From: Rothia amarae
GTDB taxonomy: Bacteria; Actinomycetota; Actinomycetes; Actinomycetales; Micrococcaceae
NCBI RefSeq assembly: GCF_014705945.2
Contig: NZ_CP061538.1
Location: 310,001 to 374,000 of the forward strand
Length of the DNA: 64,000 nucleotides
Reading direction: 5' to 3'
Notes under the pieces: model-generated
The model's input: only the letters and a program-made list of their open reading frames with translations
Told to the model about the DNA's origin: nothing
Database searches by the model: none
Translations under genes and position numbers: made by a program
Shown here: positions 25,904-34,090 of the stretch, one piece after another
Layout: every line of letters begins with the position of its first letter
How positions within the stretch are numbered: the first letter of the stretch is position 1

Positions 25904-26060
25904 AGGCTCCCCTCCACTTGAGAAAAAGGGGAGAGGAACCTCATGCTCTTCTTATAAAATTAGCGGTGCCAGACTGGGAGCGCCTCTCGGCGGAAGGCCG
26001 CTCGAAGCGGCTAAATATTGGAGCCCGGGGCTACCTATTAACAGCCTGACACCTGCTAAC
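25904..26060 (-). ncRNA. candidate structured RNA leader upstream of DUF47-pit
   Basis: Read on the minus strand, TTAGCAGGTGTCAG (26059-26046) pairs with CTGGCACCGCTAA (25972-25960), 13 pairs including one G-U and one bulge. On the plus strand that G-U would be a C-A mismatch, which favours the minus strand. Inside are three hairpins: AGCC/GGCT, GCCGCT/AGCGGC with a TCG loop, and CGCC-GAGA-GGCG with a GNRA loop. Downstream, CTCCCC/GGGGAG with outer AGG/CCT (25904-25941) is followed by CCTTTCTTT, which could be a terminator. A multi-way junction plus a terminator in front of an operon is a riboswitch-like layout. It matches no class I could recognise. No coding potential was seen. Confidence 0.45.
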
Positions 26061-26127
26061 TAGTTTTCTCGTTTTCAGCCAGAGTGTCAATTTCAAGGCG
26101 CAGTTTGTGAACGTTCTTACGTTGCTA

Positions 26128-26862
26128 TTAGCTATCGAGGGTTCCTGCCCGCCATTTGGCGGCGGCGGTTTCCAGCTCCACAGCAGTTCCTTTGAGCTTG
26201 CGGCTATGCTCCCGGAGTGACGACGCGCGGGTGGATGCCTCAGCCTGCACCTCGGCGCTTGGCGTCGAACGGCGAGAATCGGCGTCATTATTGAGTTCAC
26301 GCTGAGGTTCAGAAGAGTAAGTTCCGGGCTCGATGAGGTAAGCCGTCGATTCTTCCCCTGCCGCAACTACTCGGCAAAAGGCAGCGAACCGTTCTAAGGC
26401 TATATCGAACTCGCCGGTGTATGCGCCGGTGAGGATTTCGTCGGTGGTAGTAATAATTTCCAGTTCGGTGGGAGGGGCAGCGACGCCGGACACTACGCGC
26501 GCCGCCCAGTCAGTGTTCATGCCTCGTTCGTAATACACGGAGATTTGCTGAGCATTTTTCTGCACGGTATCTCGGAGGGCATAGATACGCCACAGAGCGC
26601 CAGGTAAGGAAATCGCGGGGGAGTGGGACCACATTTCGGCTACGGTGTCGATGCCAAAAACGTCTGTAAATTCTACGAGCCGTTCGGTAACGAGAGGGTC
26701 GTCGGCTGCGCGCCCTCTGTGTAAAATCGCGTGCGCCGATCGATAAGCTGCCTCGTGGAGAGCCGCGGGGTCATCGCCACCGATGTAGTGCGTGAACTTA
26801 TCCGGGGTGAATTTCACGGGCCGGTGCGGCCGGGGAGAGTTGGGGCAGGGCGAATGAGGCAT
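26128..26862 (-). CDS. conserved actinobacterial hypothetical protein
   Basis: A 244-residue soluble protein. The N-terminal half (about residues 15-175) looks well conserved, with VKFTPDKFTHYIGGDDPAALHEAAYRSA, ADDPLVTERLVEF, SLPGALWRIYALRD and GEFDIALERFAAFCRVVAAG. The C-terminal quarter is low-complexity and charged and probably disordered. Similar proteins occur widely in actinobacteria, some carrying misleading database names, but I do not know a function. Monocistronic on the minus strand. The long structured element lies between its stop and the DUF47-pit operon. Confidence 0.65.
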   Translation of the reverse strand: MPHSPCPNSPRPHRPVKFTPDKFTHYIGGDDPAALHEAAYRSAHAILHRGRAADDPLVTERLVEFTDVFGIDTVAEMWSHSPAISLPGALWRIYALRDTVQKNAQQISVYYERGMNTDWAARVVSGVAAPPTELEIITTTDEILTGAYTGEFDIALERFAAFCRVVAAGEESTAYLIEPGTYSSEPQRELNNDADSRRSTPSAEVQAEASTRASSLREHSRKLKGTAVELETAAAKWRAGTLDS

Positions 26863-26985
26863 AGCGACTATTTTAGAAGCATGAAGAGTGTTTGAGAAGG
26901 GATAAGAATTGCTGAAAAACTGGTCTGGTTATACTAATGTGCCCCATTGCACACGCAGGATTTTTAGGTTTCCGCCTCTGTGCTG

Positions 26986-26991
26986 TATAGT
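26986..26991 (+). promoter_or_regulatory. possible -10 of the tRNA-Lys promoter
   Basis: TATAGT at 26986-26991 lies 33 bp before the mature tRNA, as expected for a tRNA promoter -10. No clean -35 was found at the right distance. Confidence 0.3.
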
Positions 26992-27024
26992 TGTTTTCGC
27001 TGACTTTCTTAGAAAGACAGTGGA

Positions 27025-27097
27025 GCGCCTTTAGCTCAGTTGGTAGAGCATCGGACTTTTAATCCGTGGGTCGTGGGTTCGAGCCCCACAGGGCGCA
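27025..27097 (+). tRNA. tRNA-Lys (UUU)
   Basis: A 73-nt cloverleaf with acceptor GCGCCTT / AGGGCGC, D-arm GCTCAGTTGGTAGAGC, anticodon stem-loop CGGACTTTTAATCCG with anticodon TTT, and T-arm GTGGGTTCGAGCCCCAC. CCA is not encoded. A terminator follows 13 bp later. Confidence 0.97.
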
Positions 27098-27110
27098 CAA
27101 CTAAATATAG

Positions 27111-27154
27111 AAAAACCCGCTCTGATTTGTGAAGACAAGCCAGAGCGGGTTTTT
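27111..27154. terminator. bidirectional terminator after tRNA-Lys
   Basis: Arms aaaaacccgctctg (27111-27124) and its exact complement (27141-27154), with a 16-nt loop. T-runs on both strands serve tRNA-Lys and the convergent MmpS-like gene. Confidence 0.88.
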
Positions 27155-27184
27155 CTATGAGAAGCCACCGAAGTGGGTTAACCT

Positions 27185-27670
27185 TTATTTCTTGATTTCA
27201 TCGGGGAGTTTGCACGAAGCCTCTTCACCATTCGTAGCTTCCGCCTGTGATTGGACGACGCCGTCTACGGAGATCTCACAAGAAACTGTGGCTGAAGAAT
27301 CTTCACTCTTTGCGCGTAAACCGTAGCTATCCTGGGGACGGATGTCTTCTACCGTCTTATCCCATTCTCCAGCAAAGTCTTCGGCAACAATAGAATCATC
27401 GGGACCGTAGTATACGGTTCCGCTCGTGCTGGAGGTGGTTTTTAATTCGACCCGTACGCTCTCATTGTTACTGACGTTACCCACAAGTGCGCACCCGCCC
27501 CAGATGAGGAGGCTCAAAAGGAGTAAACCTATAACCCATGGCCAAGCGGGTTTCTTGGAGGGGGTAGTTTGGGCAGGAGGTTCTTCAGGGAGAACACGAT
27601 TGGGCTCACGCTTAAAAGGTCTGGCATCGTTATGCTTTTCACCGTGATTGGGGTTTTGAGGTGTAGACAT
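27185..27670 (-). CDS. MmpS-like small membrane protein
   Basis: A 161-residue protein with a Pro/basic cytoplasmic start, one membrane segment (about residues 45-65), and an extracellular beta-sandwich. The sandwich carries two Cys and the segment SATVSCEISVDGVVQSQA, which resembles the MmpS domain of actinobacteria. In mycobacteria MmpS proteins partner with MmpL transporters; no MmpL is adjacent here, so this may be a stand-alone relative. ATG at 27670; monocistronic. Confidence 0.55.
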   Translation of the reverse strand: MSTPQNPNHGEKHNDARPFKREPNRVLPEEPPAQTTPSKKPAWPWVIGLLLLSLLIWGGCALVGNVSNNESVRVELKTTSSTSGTVYYGPDDSIVAEDFAGEWDKTVEDIRPQDSYGLRAKSEDSSATVSCEISVDGVVQSQAEATNGEEASCKLPDEIKK

Positions 27671-27802
27671 GATGTCCTTTCCGGTTCGTAGGGTTGTAAT
27701 ATCAGCTTACTTATAATCTGGTATATTACATACTCATTTAGGGAGAAACCGGTTGTCAGAGAAAGAATCTCGGTTTTTCCGGGGTATAGGTAAGCTGAAA
27801 CT

Positions 27803-28567
27803 ATGAAAACCCTCACAGTAAGTAGCTTCGGTTATTCTCCGATGAAGGGCACCCAGCATATGCACCGACGTAGCGGCCACTTATTAAATAGTTTCTTGCA
27901 GGAGGATCGTCGGTTGTGCCTGGTAGACATCACGAGCAGAAAAGTAATCCGCACTGTTCAGCACCCTGAGCTGATGGCGATTGAAGTCTTTCTCGATATA
28001 GAAAAGGCATCTGCGTGCATCGTTTTTCCCGGTAAAAAAGGGCGAGAGGTCAAACTTGTTCCACAAGAAACCGCCATCGGCGATTTCTGGGGCAGGTCTG
28101 TAACGCTTGGCATTCTGGATACGCCAGTCAATCAATTATTCTCTGATTTGCTACGTCAAGAGGTGAGCTTAGCTCTCGTAGAACCGGGTGCCATCCTATT
28201 CGGCGCACCTTTTTCTCTTATAGGATCAGCAACCATCGAAGAGCTTGCATCGCAACTAAATTATCCGTCGTTGGTTCACGAGGCGGCTCGATTCCGATCT
28301 ACTTTTCTTATCAAAACAGAACGTCCGTTCGAAGAAGAAAAGTGGGAAGGAGAATCGTTCATTCTTCGCAACGAACGCGGGTTTTTACCGGCTAATCTCC
28401 AGAATCAAATAATTACTGTGGGGCAACCCATTGGCCGTTGCGCCGTCGTCGATTCAAACCCGGCAACCGGAACTCGGGATCTCAAACTCCTCAAGCACCT
28501 TGCGAAAACTCGCCTCTTAACGAGTGCAGGGGAACCACGCTTGGGCATGTACGCAAAAGCGGGTTAG
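27803..28567 (+). CDS. MOSC domain protein
   Basis: A 254-residue protein with an N-terminal MOSC_N-like beta-barrel (residues about 1-100) and a C-terminal MOSC domain. Diagnostic parts are RFRSTFLIKTERPFEEEKW and the Cys-containing GRCAVVDSNPATGTRDLKLL, where the Cys is the presumed sulfur or molybdenum cofactor ligand, and the closing RLGMYAKAG. Such proteins use molybdenum cofactor to reduce N-hydroxylated compounds or deliver sulfur; the substrate is unknown. It converges with the SDR gene with only three bases between stops and no terminator. Confidence 0.75.
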   Translation: MKTLTVSSFGYSPMKGTQHMHRRSGHLLNSFLQEDRRLCLVDITSRKVIRTVQHPELMAIEVFLDIEKASACIVFPGKKGREVKLVPQETAIGDFWGRSVTLGILDTPVNQLFSDLLRQEVSLALVEPGAILFGAPFSLIGSATIEELASQLNYPSLVHEAARFRSTFLIKTERPFEEEKWEGESFILRNERGFLPANLQNQIITVGQPIGRCAVVDSNPATGTRDLKLLKHLAKTRLLTSAGEPRLGMYAKAG

Positions 28568-28570
28568 ACC

Positions 28571-29380
28571 CTATTTGCTAGGACGGCTCGTGCGCGCGAA
28601 CTCCTCAGCTTTCTCGATATCGCTCATAGTCCTCTTGCGCTGGGCGTCCTTCTGAGTTGCTTCGGAACCGCCAATAACGTGGTCTTTACCCGCAAAGAGC
28701 GCATCAACACCGAGTTTAGCCACCAGAGCTGGCTCATTCTTCCAGGAATTATCTCCAAATTTGGTGTTATCCATCTTGGCTGTGTGGTGGAAATCAGTTG
28801 CGGTAGCACCGGGGAGGAGCGCAGTAACTGAAACGTTATAGTCCTTCATCTCTTCGCGTAACCCCTGAGCAAAGCTATACATGAACGCACGGGTGGGCCC
28901 ATAGATTGACTCAAACGGGGTGGGAGTGAGCGCAGACATCGAGGTGGTAATCAAGATGCGCCCATCCCGCTGCTGAGCAAGCTGACGCACCACACGCTTT
29001 GCTAGCTTAACCTGCGAGATCACATTGAGATTGAGCATGTACAGCTCTTCATCAAGATCAGTATCGTGGAAAGATCCCCCTAGGCTCTTGCCGGCGTTGA
29101 GCACAGCCACGTCAAGGTTGCGCCCCTGCGATTCGAAGGTAGACCAAATTTTCTCGATTCCCTCATCAGCGGTGAGGTCAGCTTGTACCGGGTAAATCTG
29201 AACACCGGTTATTTTTTCACTGACTGAACTCACACGTTCAGAAGACCCTACGGCGATGATGTCGTGACCGCGCTCAGCCAACTCCTGGGCAATCTTCAAA
29301 CCAATACCTGCAGAGGCCCCGGTAACTAGTGCTAGAGGGTTTATCGAGATCTCCTTTAACGAGTAGCTTTTGAATTTCAA
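28571..29380 (-). CDS. short-chain dehydrogenase/reductase, unusual start and Lys-to-Arg active site
   Basis: NAD(P)-dependent oxidoreductase of the classical SDR fold. The cofactor motif is TGASAGIG, the NAG motif is VLNAGKSLG, the catalytic Ser is in TTSMSAL, and Tyr is in YGPTRAF. The normal YxxxK has Arg instead of Lys here (codon CGT). The start is odd. A strong AAAGGAG sits six bases before ATA (Ile), exactly where family members begin, and no ATG, GTG or TTG follows it in frame. The only upstream canonical codon is the TTG at 29380, which touches the transposon target duplication and has no ribosome-binding site. A rare ATA start or a dead gene are both possible. Confidence 0.75.
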   Translation of the reverse strand: MKFKSYSLKEISINPLALVTGASAGIGLKIAQELAERGHDIIAVGSSERVSSVSEKITGVQIYPVQADLTADEGIEKIWSTFESQGRNLDVAVLNAGKSLGGSFHDTDLDEELYMLNLNVISQVKLAKRVVRQLAQQRDGRILITTSMSALTPTPFESIYGPTRAFMYSFAQGLREEMKDYNVSVTALLPGATATDFHHTAKMDNTKFGDNSWKNEPALVAKLGVDALFAGKDHVIGGSEATQKDAQRKRTMSDIEKAEEFARTSRPSK

Positions 29381-29381
29381 T

Positions 29382-29398
29382 GAGGCTTATTCAAAAGT
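29382..29398. repeat. left terminal inverted repeat of the IS
   Basis: GAGGCTTATTCAAAAGT, the exact reverse complement of 30267-30283. Confidence 0.9.
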
Positions 29399-29501
29399 AG
29401 GAACACACCCACACCCCACCAACTAGACAACGGCCCCACCAGCGGCAAAAATAAGAGGATTAAATCACTACAAATAACCTCAAGCCATACCGGAAGAACC
29501 G

Positions 29502-30278
29502 TTGCTCCACCAGCGTACAACAGGGCTCACACCTCAGCAATTCACCACGCTACTGACAGCCCTCACCTCTCATATCACCTGGGCAAAACCAGGCGGAAGA
29601 CCACCAGCACTAACCCTGGCCCAGGGTCTTAAAGTCACCCTTTTCTACCACCGACACAACCTCACCGAAGAACTCCTCGCAGAAATCTTCAACACCTCCC
29701 AGCCCACCATCTCACGGACCCTCAACACCGTTGAAAAAGCACTTGAGAAAGCCCTCAGGCCGCTAGAACAGTCTATAGAAAACAGCCTGAAAATCCCTGG
29801 TTCACTGGTTATCGACGGCACCCTAATTCCCACCTGGAACTGGCGTTCACTAGGAAAAACAAACTTTTCTGGTAAGCATAAACGAGCCGGTTTCAACCAT
29901 CAAGTGATTTGCACCCTGGGCGGGAAACTACTGGCCATCACTGACCCGGTCCCTGGCGCTAGGCATGATGCCTATGCCTTCAAGCATCATGGCTTGGAAA
30001 GATATCTTGATGAGAGCACTTTGGCTGATAAGGGTTACATCGGGTTGGGGCTGGCCACCCCAGTAAGACGCAGCAAAGCCCGCAGGATGCCTGCAGATGT
30101 GAAGGTGGTGAACAGGTTCATTAATTCACGCCGATCGGTGGTGGAGCGGGTTATCGCGCAGGTCAAGACGTGGCGGGTTTTGCATACAGGTTTCCGGCGG
30201 CCGCTGAGCGTGTATGGGCGGGTGTTTGCGGTGGTTCGGGGGTTGGTGTTTTATGCGGCTGGGAGGACTTTTGAATAA
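29502..30278 (+). CDS. IS5-family DDE transposase
   Basis: A 258-residue transposase with an N-terminal helix-turn-helix (LTEELLAEIFNTSQPTISRTL, residues about 47-67) and a DDE_Tnp_4-type catalytic domain. The acidic residues are Asp in VIDGTLIP, Asp in LADKGYIG, and Glu in RSVVERVIAQVK. TTG start at 29502 behind GGAAGA. The frame is complete and ends five bases before the right end of the element, so its stop lies in the terminal repeat. Confidence 0.92.
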   Translation: MLHQRTTGLTPQQFTTLLTALTSHITWAKPGGRPPALTLAQGLKVTLFYHRHNLTEELLAEIFNTSQPTISRTLNTVEKALEKALRPLEQSIENSLKIPGSLVIDGTLIPTWNWRSLGKTNFSGKHKRAGFNHQVICTLGGKLLAITDPVPGARHDAYAFKHHGLERYLDESTLADKGYIGLGLATPVRRSKARRMPADVKVVNRFINSRRSVVERVIAQVKTWRVLHTGFRRPLSVYGRVFAVVRGLVFYAAGRTFE

Positions 30279-30283
30279 GCCTC
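30267..30283. repeat. right terminal inverted repeat of the IS
   Basis: ACTTTTGAATAAGCCTC, the exact reverse complement of 29382-29398, and followed by the AAT target duplication. Confidence 0.9.
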
Positions 30284-30505
30284 AATGTATCATTTTTTAG
30301 TTTTTTAGTTTTTTGTTTTTAAAGCGCTTGCTTTCTGCCCAATAATCCCTGATAAGAACAGGGTTTTCTTCTCAAATACTTTAGGTCAGAGCAGACAAAA
30401 CGTAATGCTTGAACATATTCTTTGAAACCCTACCCTCCTGCTGAAATAAACCAGTTTTAGGAGAAGACTAGAAGTATCACCCCAGCGGAAAGAAGCAGGC
30501 AGAAA

Positions 30506-31246
30506 ATGAGTACCACCTCAGTGAGAGCTGGCACAAGAACCCCACAAAAACAGATCGGTCCGCGCTGGCTCAGCAACGTTCTTGCCAAATACATTATGGC
30601 TTTCACCGGCATCGTGTTTGGCGTTTTTGTGCTGGTGCACATGTTCGGAAACCTCAAAGTCTATCTAGGTCCCGAGCACTTCAATGATTACGCGCTATGG
30701 TTACGCACCCTCCTGGAACCCCTATTGCCCTATGAGGGATTCCTCTGGCTTTTTCGGCTTTTCCTTCTGGCTTGTTTAGCAGGGCACGTCTACTGTGCGT
30801 GGGTCATCAGCGCGCGTGCAAAAGCTCGCCGCGGCAAATTTGCCCGTAAAGGACTGCACGGCTTCAGCTCGTTCACTGCACGAACCATGCCAGTTACCGG
30901 CATCGTACTCCTGCTCTTCATCATCTTTCACCTGCTTGACCTCACCGCCGGGATAGGTGTCGCCACTGAAAACTTTCAACACGGGTCAGAGGCGGGCAGC
31001 TTTGCTTACCAGAACCTCATCGCCAGTTTTTCCCGCCCCGCAGTAGCAATCTTCTACCTGCTCGCCATGGTCATTCTCTTTCTCCATCTGGCACACGGTC
31101 TCTACGCCACGGTCAACGACTTCGGCATCACCCTCGGGCAAAAAGCCCGCTCCACCGTCATGCTCCTCAGCGGACTTTTCGCGCTCGTCGTCATGCTCGG
31201 CAACATCACTATTCCCATCGCGGTACTCACCGGACTCGTGAGCTAA
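30506..31246 (+). CDS. sdhC: succinate dehydrogenase cytochrome b subunit
   Basis: Membrane anchor of a single-subunit-anchor (type B, Bacillus-like) succinate:menaquinone reductase. The 246-residue protein has five predicted helices (first at about residues 33-55). Haem-ligand His candidates are in VLVHMFGN, LAGHVYCAW, FIIFHLLDL and LHLAHGLYA. It leads the C-A-B operon. The preceding gap contains T-rich repeats near 30297-30320 but no clear terminator. ATG at 30506. Confidence 0.9.
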   Translation: MSTTSVRAGTRTPQKQIGPRWLSNVLAKYIMAFTGIVFGVFVLVHMFGNLKVYLGPEHFNDYALWLRTLLEPLLPYEGFLWLFRLFLLACLAGHVYCAWVISARAKARRGKFARKGLHGFSSFTARTMPVTGIVLLLFIIFHLLDLTAGIGVATENFQHGSEAGSFAYQNLIASFSRPAVAIFYLLAMVILFLHLAHGLYATVNDFGITLGQKARSTVMLLSGLFALVVMLGNITIPIAVLTGLVS

Positions 31247-31267
31247 CGCGAATAGAGAGGAAAACCA

Positions 31268-33208
31268 ATGGCAGACATCAATATTTCATACGGGGAAGAC
31301 ATCAGCGGGCACGTACCTGAAGGTGACCCCGCTACCGCCTGGGAGAGACGCCGCGATGACTACAAACTCGTCTCCCCGCTGAACCGCCGCAAATTCAAGG
31401 TCATCGTCGTGGGCACCGGTCTAGCTGGCGCAGGGTGTGCCGCAGCACTGGGCGAACTCGGCTACAACGTCTCCTCATACACCTTCCACGATTCGTCCCG
31501 CCGCGCTCACTCGGTGGCAGCGCAGGGCGGCATCAACTCCGCACGCGCTCGCAAGGTAGACAACGACTCGATTCACCGGTTCGTCAAAGACACCGTCAAA
31601 GGTGGGGACTTCCGCGGTCGCGAAGCCGACGCTTTCCGTCTCGCTGAAGAATCCGTGCGCGTCATCGACCATATGAACGGGATAGGCGCTCCCTTCGCCC
31701 GCGAATACGGTGGCGAGCTCACCACTCGATCCTTCGGCGGCGTCCAGGTCTCACGTACCTACTACACACGCGGGCAAACAGGGCAGCAGCTCCAAGTTTC
31801 AGCTCACCGCGCCTTACAACGCCAGGTAGCGGCGGGCACAGTAAACCTGCACACACACGAGGAGATGCTGGACCTCATCGTGAAGGACGGACGCGCGGTC
31901 GGCATTGTGACCCGCAACCTCCGCACAGGAAAAATCAGTGCGGAAACCGCTCACGCCGTCGTACTAGCAACCGGCGGGTACGGCAACGTATTTCATAAAT
32001 CGACCCTGGCAAAGAACTCCAACTGTACGGCTGCCTGGCGAGCGCACCGGCGTGGGGCTTATTTTGCATCGCCTGCTTATATTCAGTTCCATCCCACGGC
32101 GTTGCCCATTAGCTCCAAATTCCAGTCGAAGACCACGCTGATGTCTGAATCTTTGCGTAACGACGGGCGTATTTGGGTTCCGCTCACAGCGGGGGATACG
32201 CGCGCGGCAAACGATATTCCTGAGAACGAACGCGACTACTATCTTGAGCGGAAATACCCGGCGTTTGCCAACCTGACTCCCCGTGATATTGCCTCTCGTG
32301 CTGCTCGTGAGCAGATTGAAGCAGGGCACGGCGTAGGGCCGTTGAAGAATTCGGTGTACCTAGATTTTCGGGATGCCAAAGAGCGCTTAGGCGTGAAGGT
32401 TCTAGATGAGCGCTACGGCAATCTGTTTGAAATGTACCGTGACGCTACTGGCGAGGACCCCCACGAAGTTCCGATGCGTATTGCACCCGGTGCCCATTTT
32501 GCAATGGGTGGTTTGTGGACTGACTATGACCAGATGAGCAATATCCCTGGCTTGTTTGTGGGTGGCGAAGCTGGCTGGGCGTATCACGGTGCTAATCGTT
32601 TAGGCGCGAATTCGTTGCTTTCTGCCTGTGTGGATGGGTGGTTCACTCTGCCTTATTCGGTACCTCACTACCTTGCGGAGCACCTGGGCGAGGCACCGGT
32701 GGACGTGGCGGACGACGTCGTCGTGCAGACACTTGCCGATGTGCAGGAGCGCATAGACCGGCTCATGAACATCCGAGGTACTGTGCCCACCGATCATTTT
32801 CACGCCCGACTAGGCGAAATCCTGTACGAAGGGTGCGGGGTAAGCCGAAACGACTCCAAGCTACGCCGCGCCATCGAAGAGATTCGTGAATTGCGCGACG
32901 AATTTTATCGCGAGCTTTTCGTGCCGGGAACCGGCGAGCAGTTCAATCAGGAACTCGAGCGGGCTGGACGCGTAGAAGATTATCTGGAACTTGCCGAACT
33001 CATGTGCGTGGATGCGCTTGATCGTAAAGAATCTGCTGGCGCACATTTCCGCGAAGAATTCCAGACGGACGACGGTGAAGCACAACGAAATGATGAGGAA
33101 TGGTGTTTTGTGAGCGCCTGGGAAATGGGCCCTGACTATTCCCATATTCGCCATGCCGAGCCCCTGACCTTTGAGGCTATCGAACTACAGACGAGGAATT
33201 ACAAATGA
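31268..33208 (+). CDS. sdhA: succinate dehydrogenase flavoprotein subunit
   Basis: Oxidises succinate to fumarate in the TCA cycle. The 646-residue protein has the FAD-binding glycine motif VVGTGLAGAGCAAAL (near residue 47) and HSVAAQGGINSA with the His that covalently binds FAD (near residue 79). The catalytic region includes YIQFHPTALP and PGLFVGGEAGWAYHGANRLG. It ends in the C-terminal EWCFVSAWEMGPDYSHIRH. Overlaps sdhB by four bases (ATGA). Length is normal for the type B enzyme. Confidence 0.96.
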   Translation: MADINISYGEDISGHVPEGDPATAWERRRDDYKLVSPLNRRKFKVIVVGTGLAGAGCAAALGELGYNVSSYTFHDSSRRAHSVAAQGGINSARARKVDNDSIHRFVKDTVKGGDFRGREADAFRLAEESVRVIDHMNGIGAPFAREYGGELTTRSFGGVQVSRTYYTRGQTGQQLQVSAHRALQRQVAAGTVNLHTHEEMLDLIVKDGRAVGIVTRNLRTGKISAETAHAVVLATGGYGNVFHKSTLAKNSNCTAAWRAHRRGAYFASPAYIQFHPTALPISSKFQSKTTLMSESLRNDGRIWVPLTAGDTRAANDIPENERDYYLERKYPAFANLTPRDIASRAAREQIEAGHGVGPLKNSVYLDFRDAKERLGVKVLDERYGNLFEMYRDATGEDPHEVPMRIAPGAHFAMGGLWTDYDQMSNIPGLFVGGEAGWAYHGANRLGANSLLSACVDGWFTLPYSVPHYLAEHLGEAPVDVADDVVVQTLADVQERIDRLMNIRGTVPTDHFHARLGEILYEGCGVSRNDSKLRRAIEEIRELRDEFYRELFVPGTGEQFNQELERAGRVEDYLELAELMCVDALDRKESAGAHFREEFQTDDGEAQRNDEEWCFVSAWEMGPDYSHIRHAEPLTFEAIELQTRNYK

Positions 33209-33957
33209 GACTCACCATTGAGGTATGGCGCCAAGAAAACCCTGATGTTCCCGGGTTCTTCGAAGAGCACGCCATTGAGGGCGCACAGGAAGAAATGTCG
33301 CTTCTTGAGCTCATCGACTACCTCAACGATCACCTGGTATCTGAGGGGAGGGAGCCGATTGCCTATGATTCTGACTGCCGTGAAGGCATTTGCGGAACCT
33401 GCGGAATCACGGTCAACGATCAGCCTCATGGGCCGGTGCCCAACACGCCGTCGTGTCGTCAACATCTGCGTTCCTTTAAGGACGGGCAGAAACTGCGGTT
33501 GGAACCGCTGCGCTCGGCGGCGTTTCCCGTCATCCGCGATTTAGTAGTGGACCGATCGGCCATGGACCGCGTGATTCAGGCGGGCGGTTTTGTGGCGGTG
33601 GATGCCGGCACTGCTGCCGACGCCGACTCCATGCAGATTGGGCACGGCCGGGCTGAAAAAGCCCTTGATTTTGCTGCCTGTATTGGGTGCGGAGCGTGCA
33701 TCGCGGCATGCCCTAATGGTGCTGCGAATCTGTTTGCAGGTTCGGTGCTCAACCACCTCTCCACCTTGCCGCAGGGCAAACCAGAACGCTCTAAGCGAGC
33801 TCGTTCGATTATCCAAGAAATCGACGAATCCTTTGGACCCTGTTCGGTCTACGGCGAATGCGCAGTGACCTGCCCCGCTGGCATCCCGCTTTCGGCGATT
33901 GCCGCCGTCAACCGCGAGCGAGCCCGTGCAGCCCTTCGTAGAGGAAAGGATGACTAG
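33205..33957 (+). CDS. sdhB: succinate dehydrogenase iron-sulfur subunit
   Basis: Carries electrons from FAD to quinone. The 250-residue protein has the plant-type [2Fe-2S] Cys set (CREGICGTC, then Cys at SCRQ) and the [4Fe-4S]/[3Fe-4S] sets (ACIGCGACIAACP, then CSVYGECAVTCP). The start is ATG, overlapping the sdhA stop as ATGA. It ends the sdhCAB operon, which is followed by a very long perfect hairpin. Confidence 0.96.
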   Translation: MRLTIEVWRQENPDVPGFFEEHAIEGAQEEMSLLELIDYLNDHLVSEGREPIAYDSDCREGICGTCGITVNDQPHGPVPNTPSCRQHLRSFKDGQKLRLEPLRSAAFPVIRDLVVDRSAMDRVIQAGGFVAVDAGTAADADSMQIGHGRAEKALDFAACIGCGACIAACPNGAANLFAGSVLNHLSTLPQGKPERSKRARSIIQEIDESFGPCSVYGECAVTCPAGIPLSAIAAVNRERARAALRRGKDD

Positions 33958-33977
33958 AAGGGGGCCTCACAGCCGGT

Positions 33978-34037
33978 GGGTCACTAAATCAGTGGAAGTG
34001 CACTCAAATAAGTGCACTTCCACTGATTTAGTGACCC
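33978..34037. repeat. 27-bp perfect inverted repeat after sdhB
   Basis: Arms 33978-34004 and 34011-34037 are exact complements with a 6-nt CAAATA loop (central arms agtggaagtgcact). No T-run follows, so it is not a typical rho-independent terminator, although it sits where one is expected. It could stop transcription, stabilise mRNA 3' ends, or be a cruciform-forming repeat. Confidence 0.75.
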
Positions 34038-34090
34038 AGACGGGACCAGCCATCTTCTCGGCACGCAAAACGCAGCTCTATACTTCAAGT

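Larger units (their letters stand above)
29382..30283 (+). mobile_element. complete insertion sequence, IS5 family (ISL2-like)
   Basis: A 902-bp element bounded by 17-bp perfect inverted repeats GAGGCTTATTCAAAAGT and flanked by a 3-bp direct repeat AAT (29379-29381 and 30284-30286). One transposase gene fills it. The ANT-type target site and single-gene DDE transposase fit the ISL2 group of IS5. Intact ends and target duplication mean a fairly recent insertion, immediately upstream of the SDR gene. Confidence 0.88.

Noticed and set aside
25836-26063. Plus-strand open frame across the structured leader
   Set aside because: Composition follows the RNA stems rather than codons, and no ribosome-binding site or family is seen.
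33899-34090. Upstream extension of the small two-helix membrane protein
   Set aside because: It overlaps sdhB and runs through the long inverted repeat; the hydrophobic part starts only at 34091.
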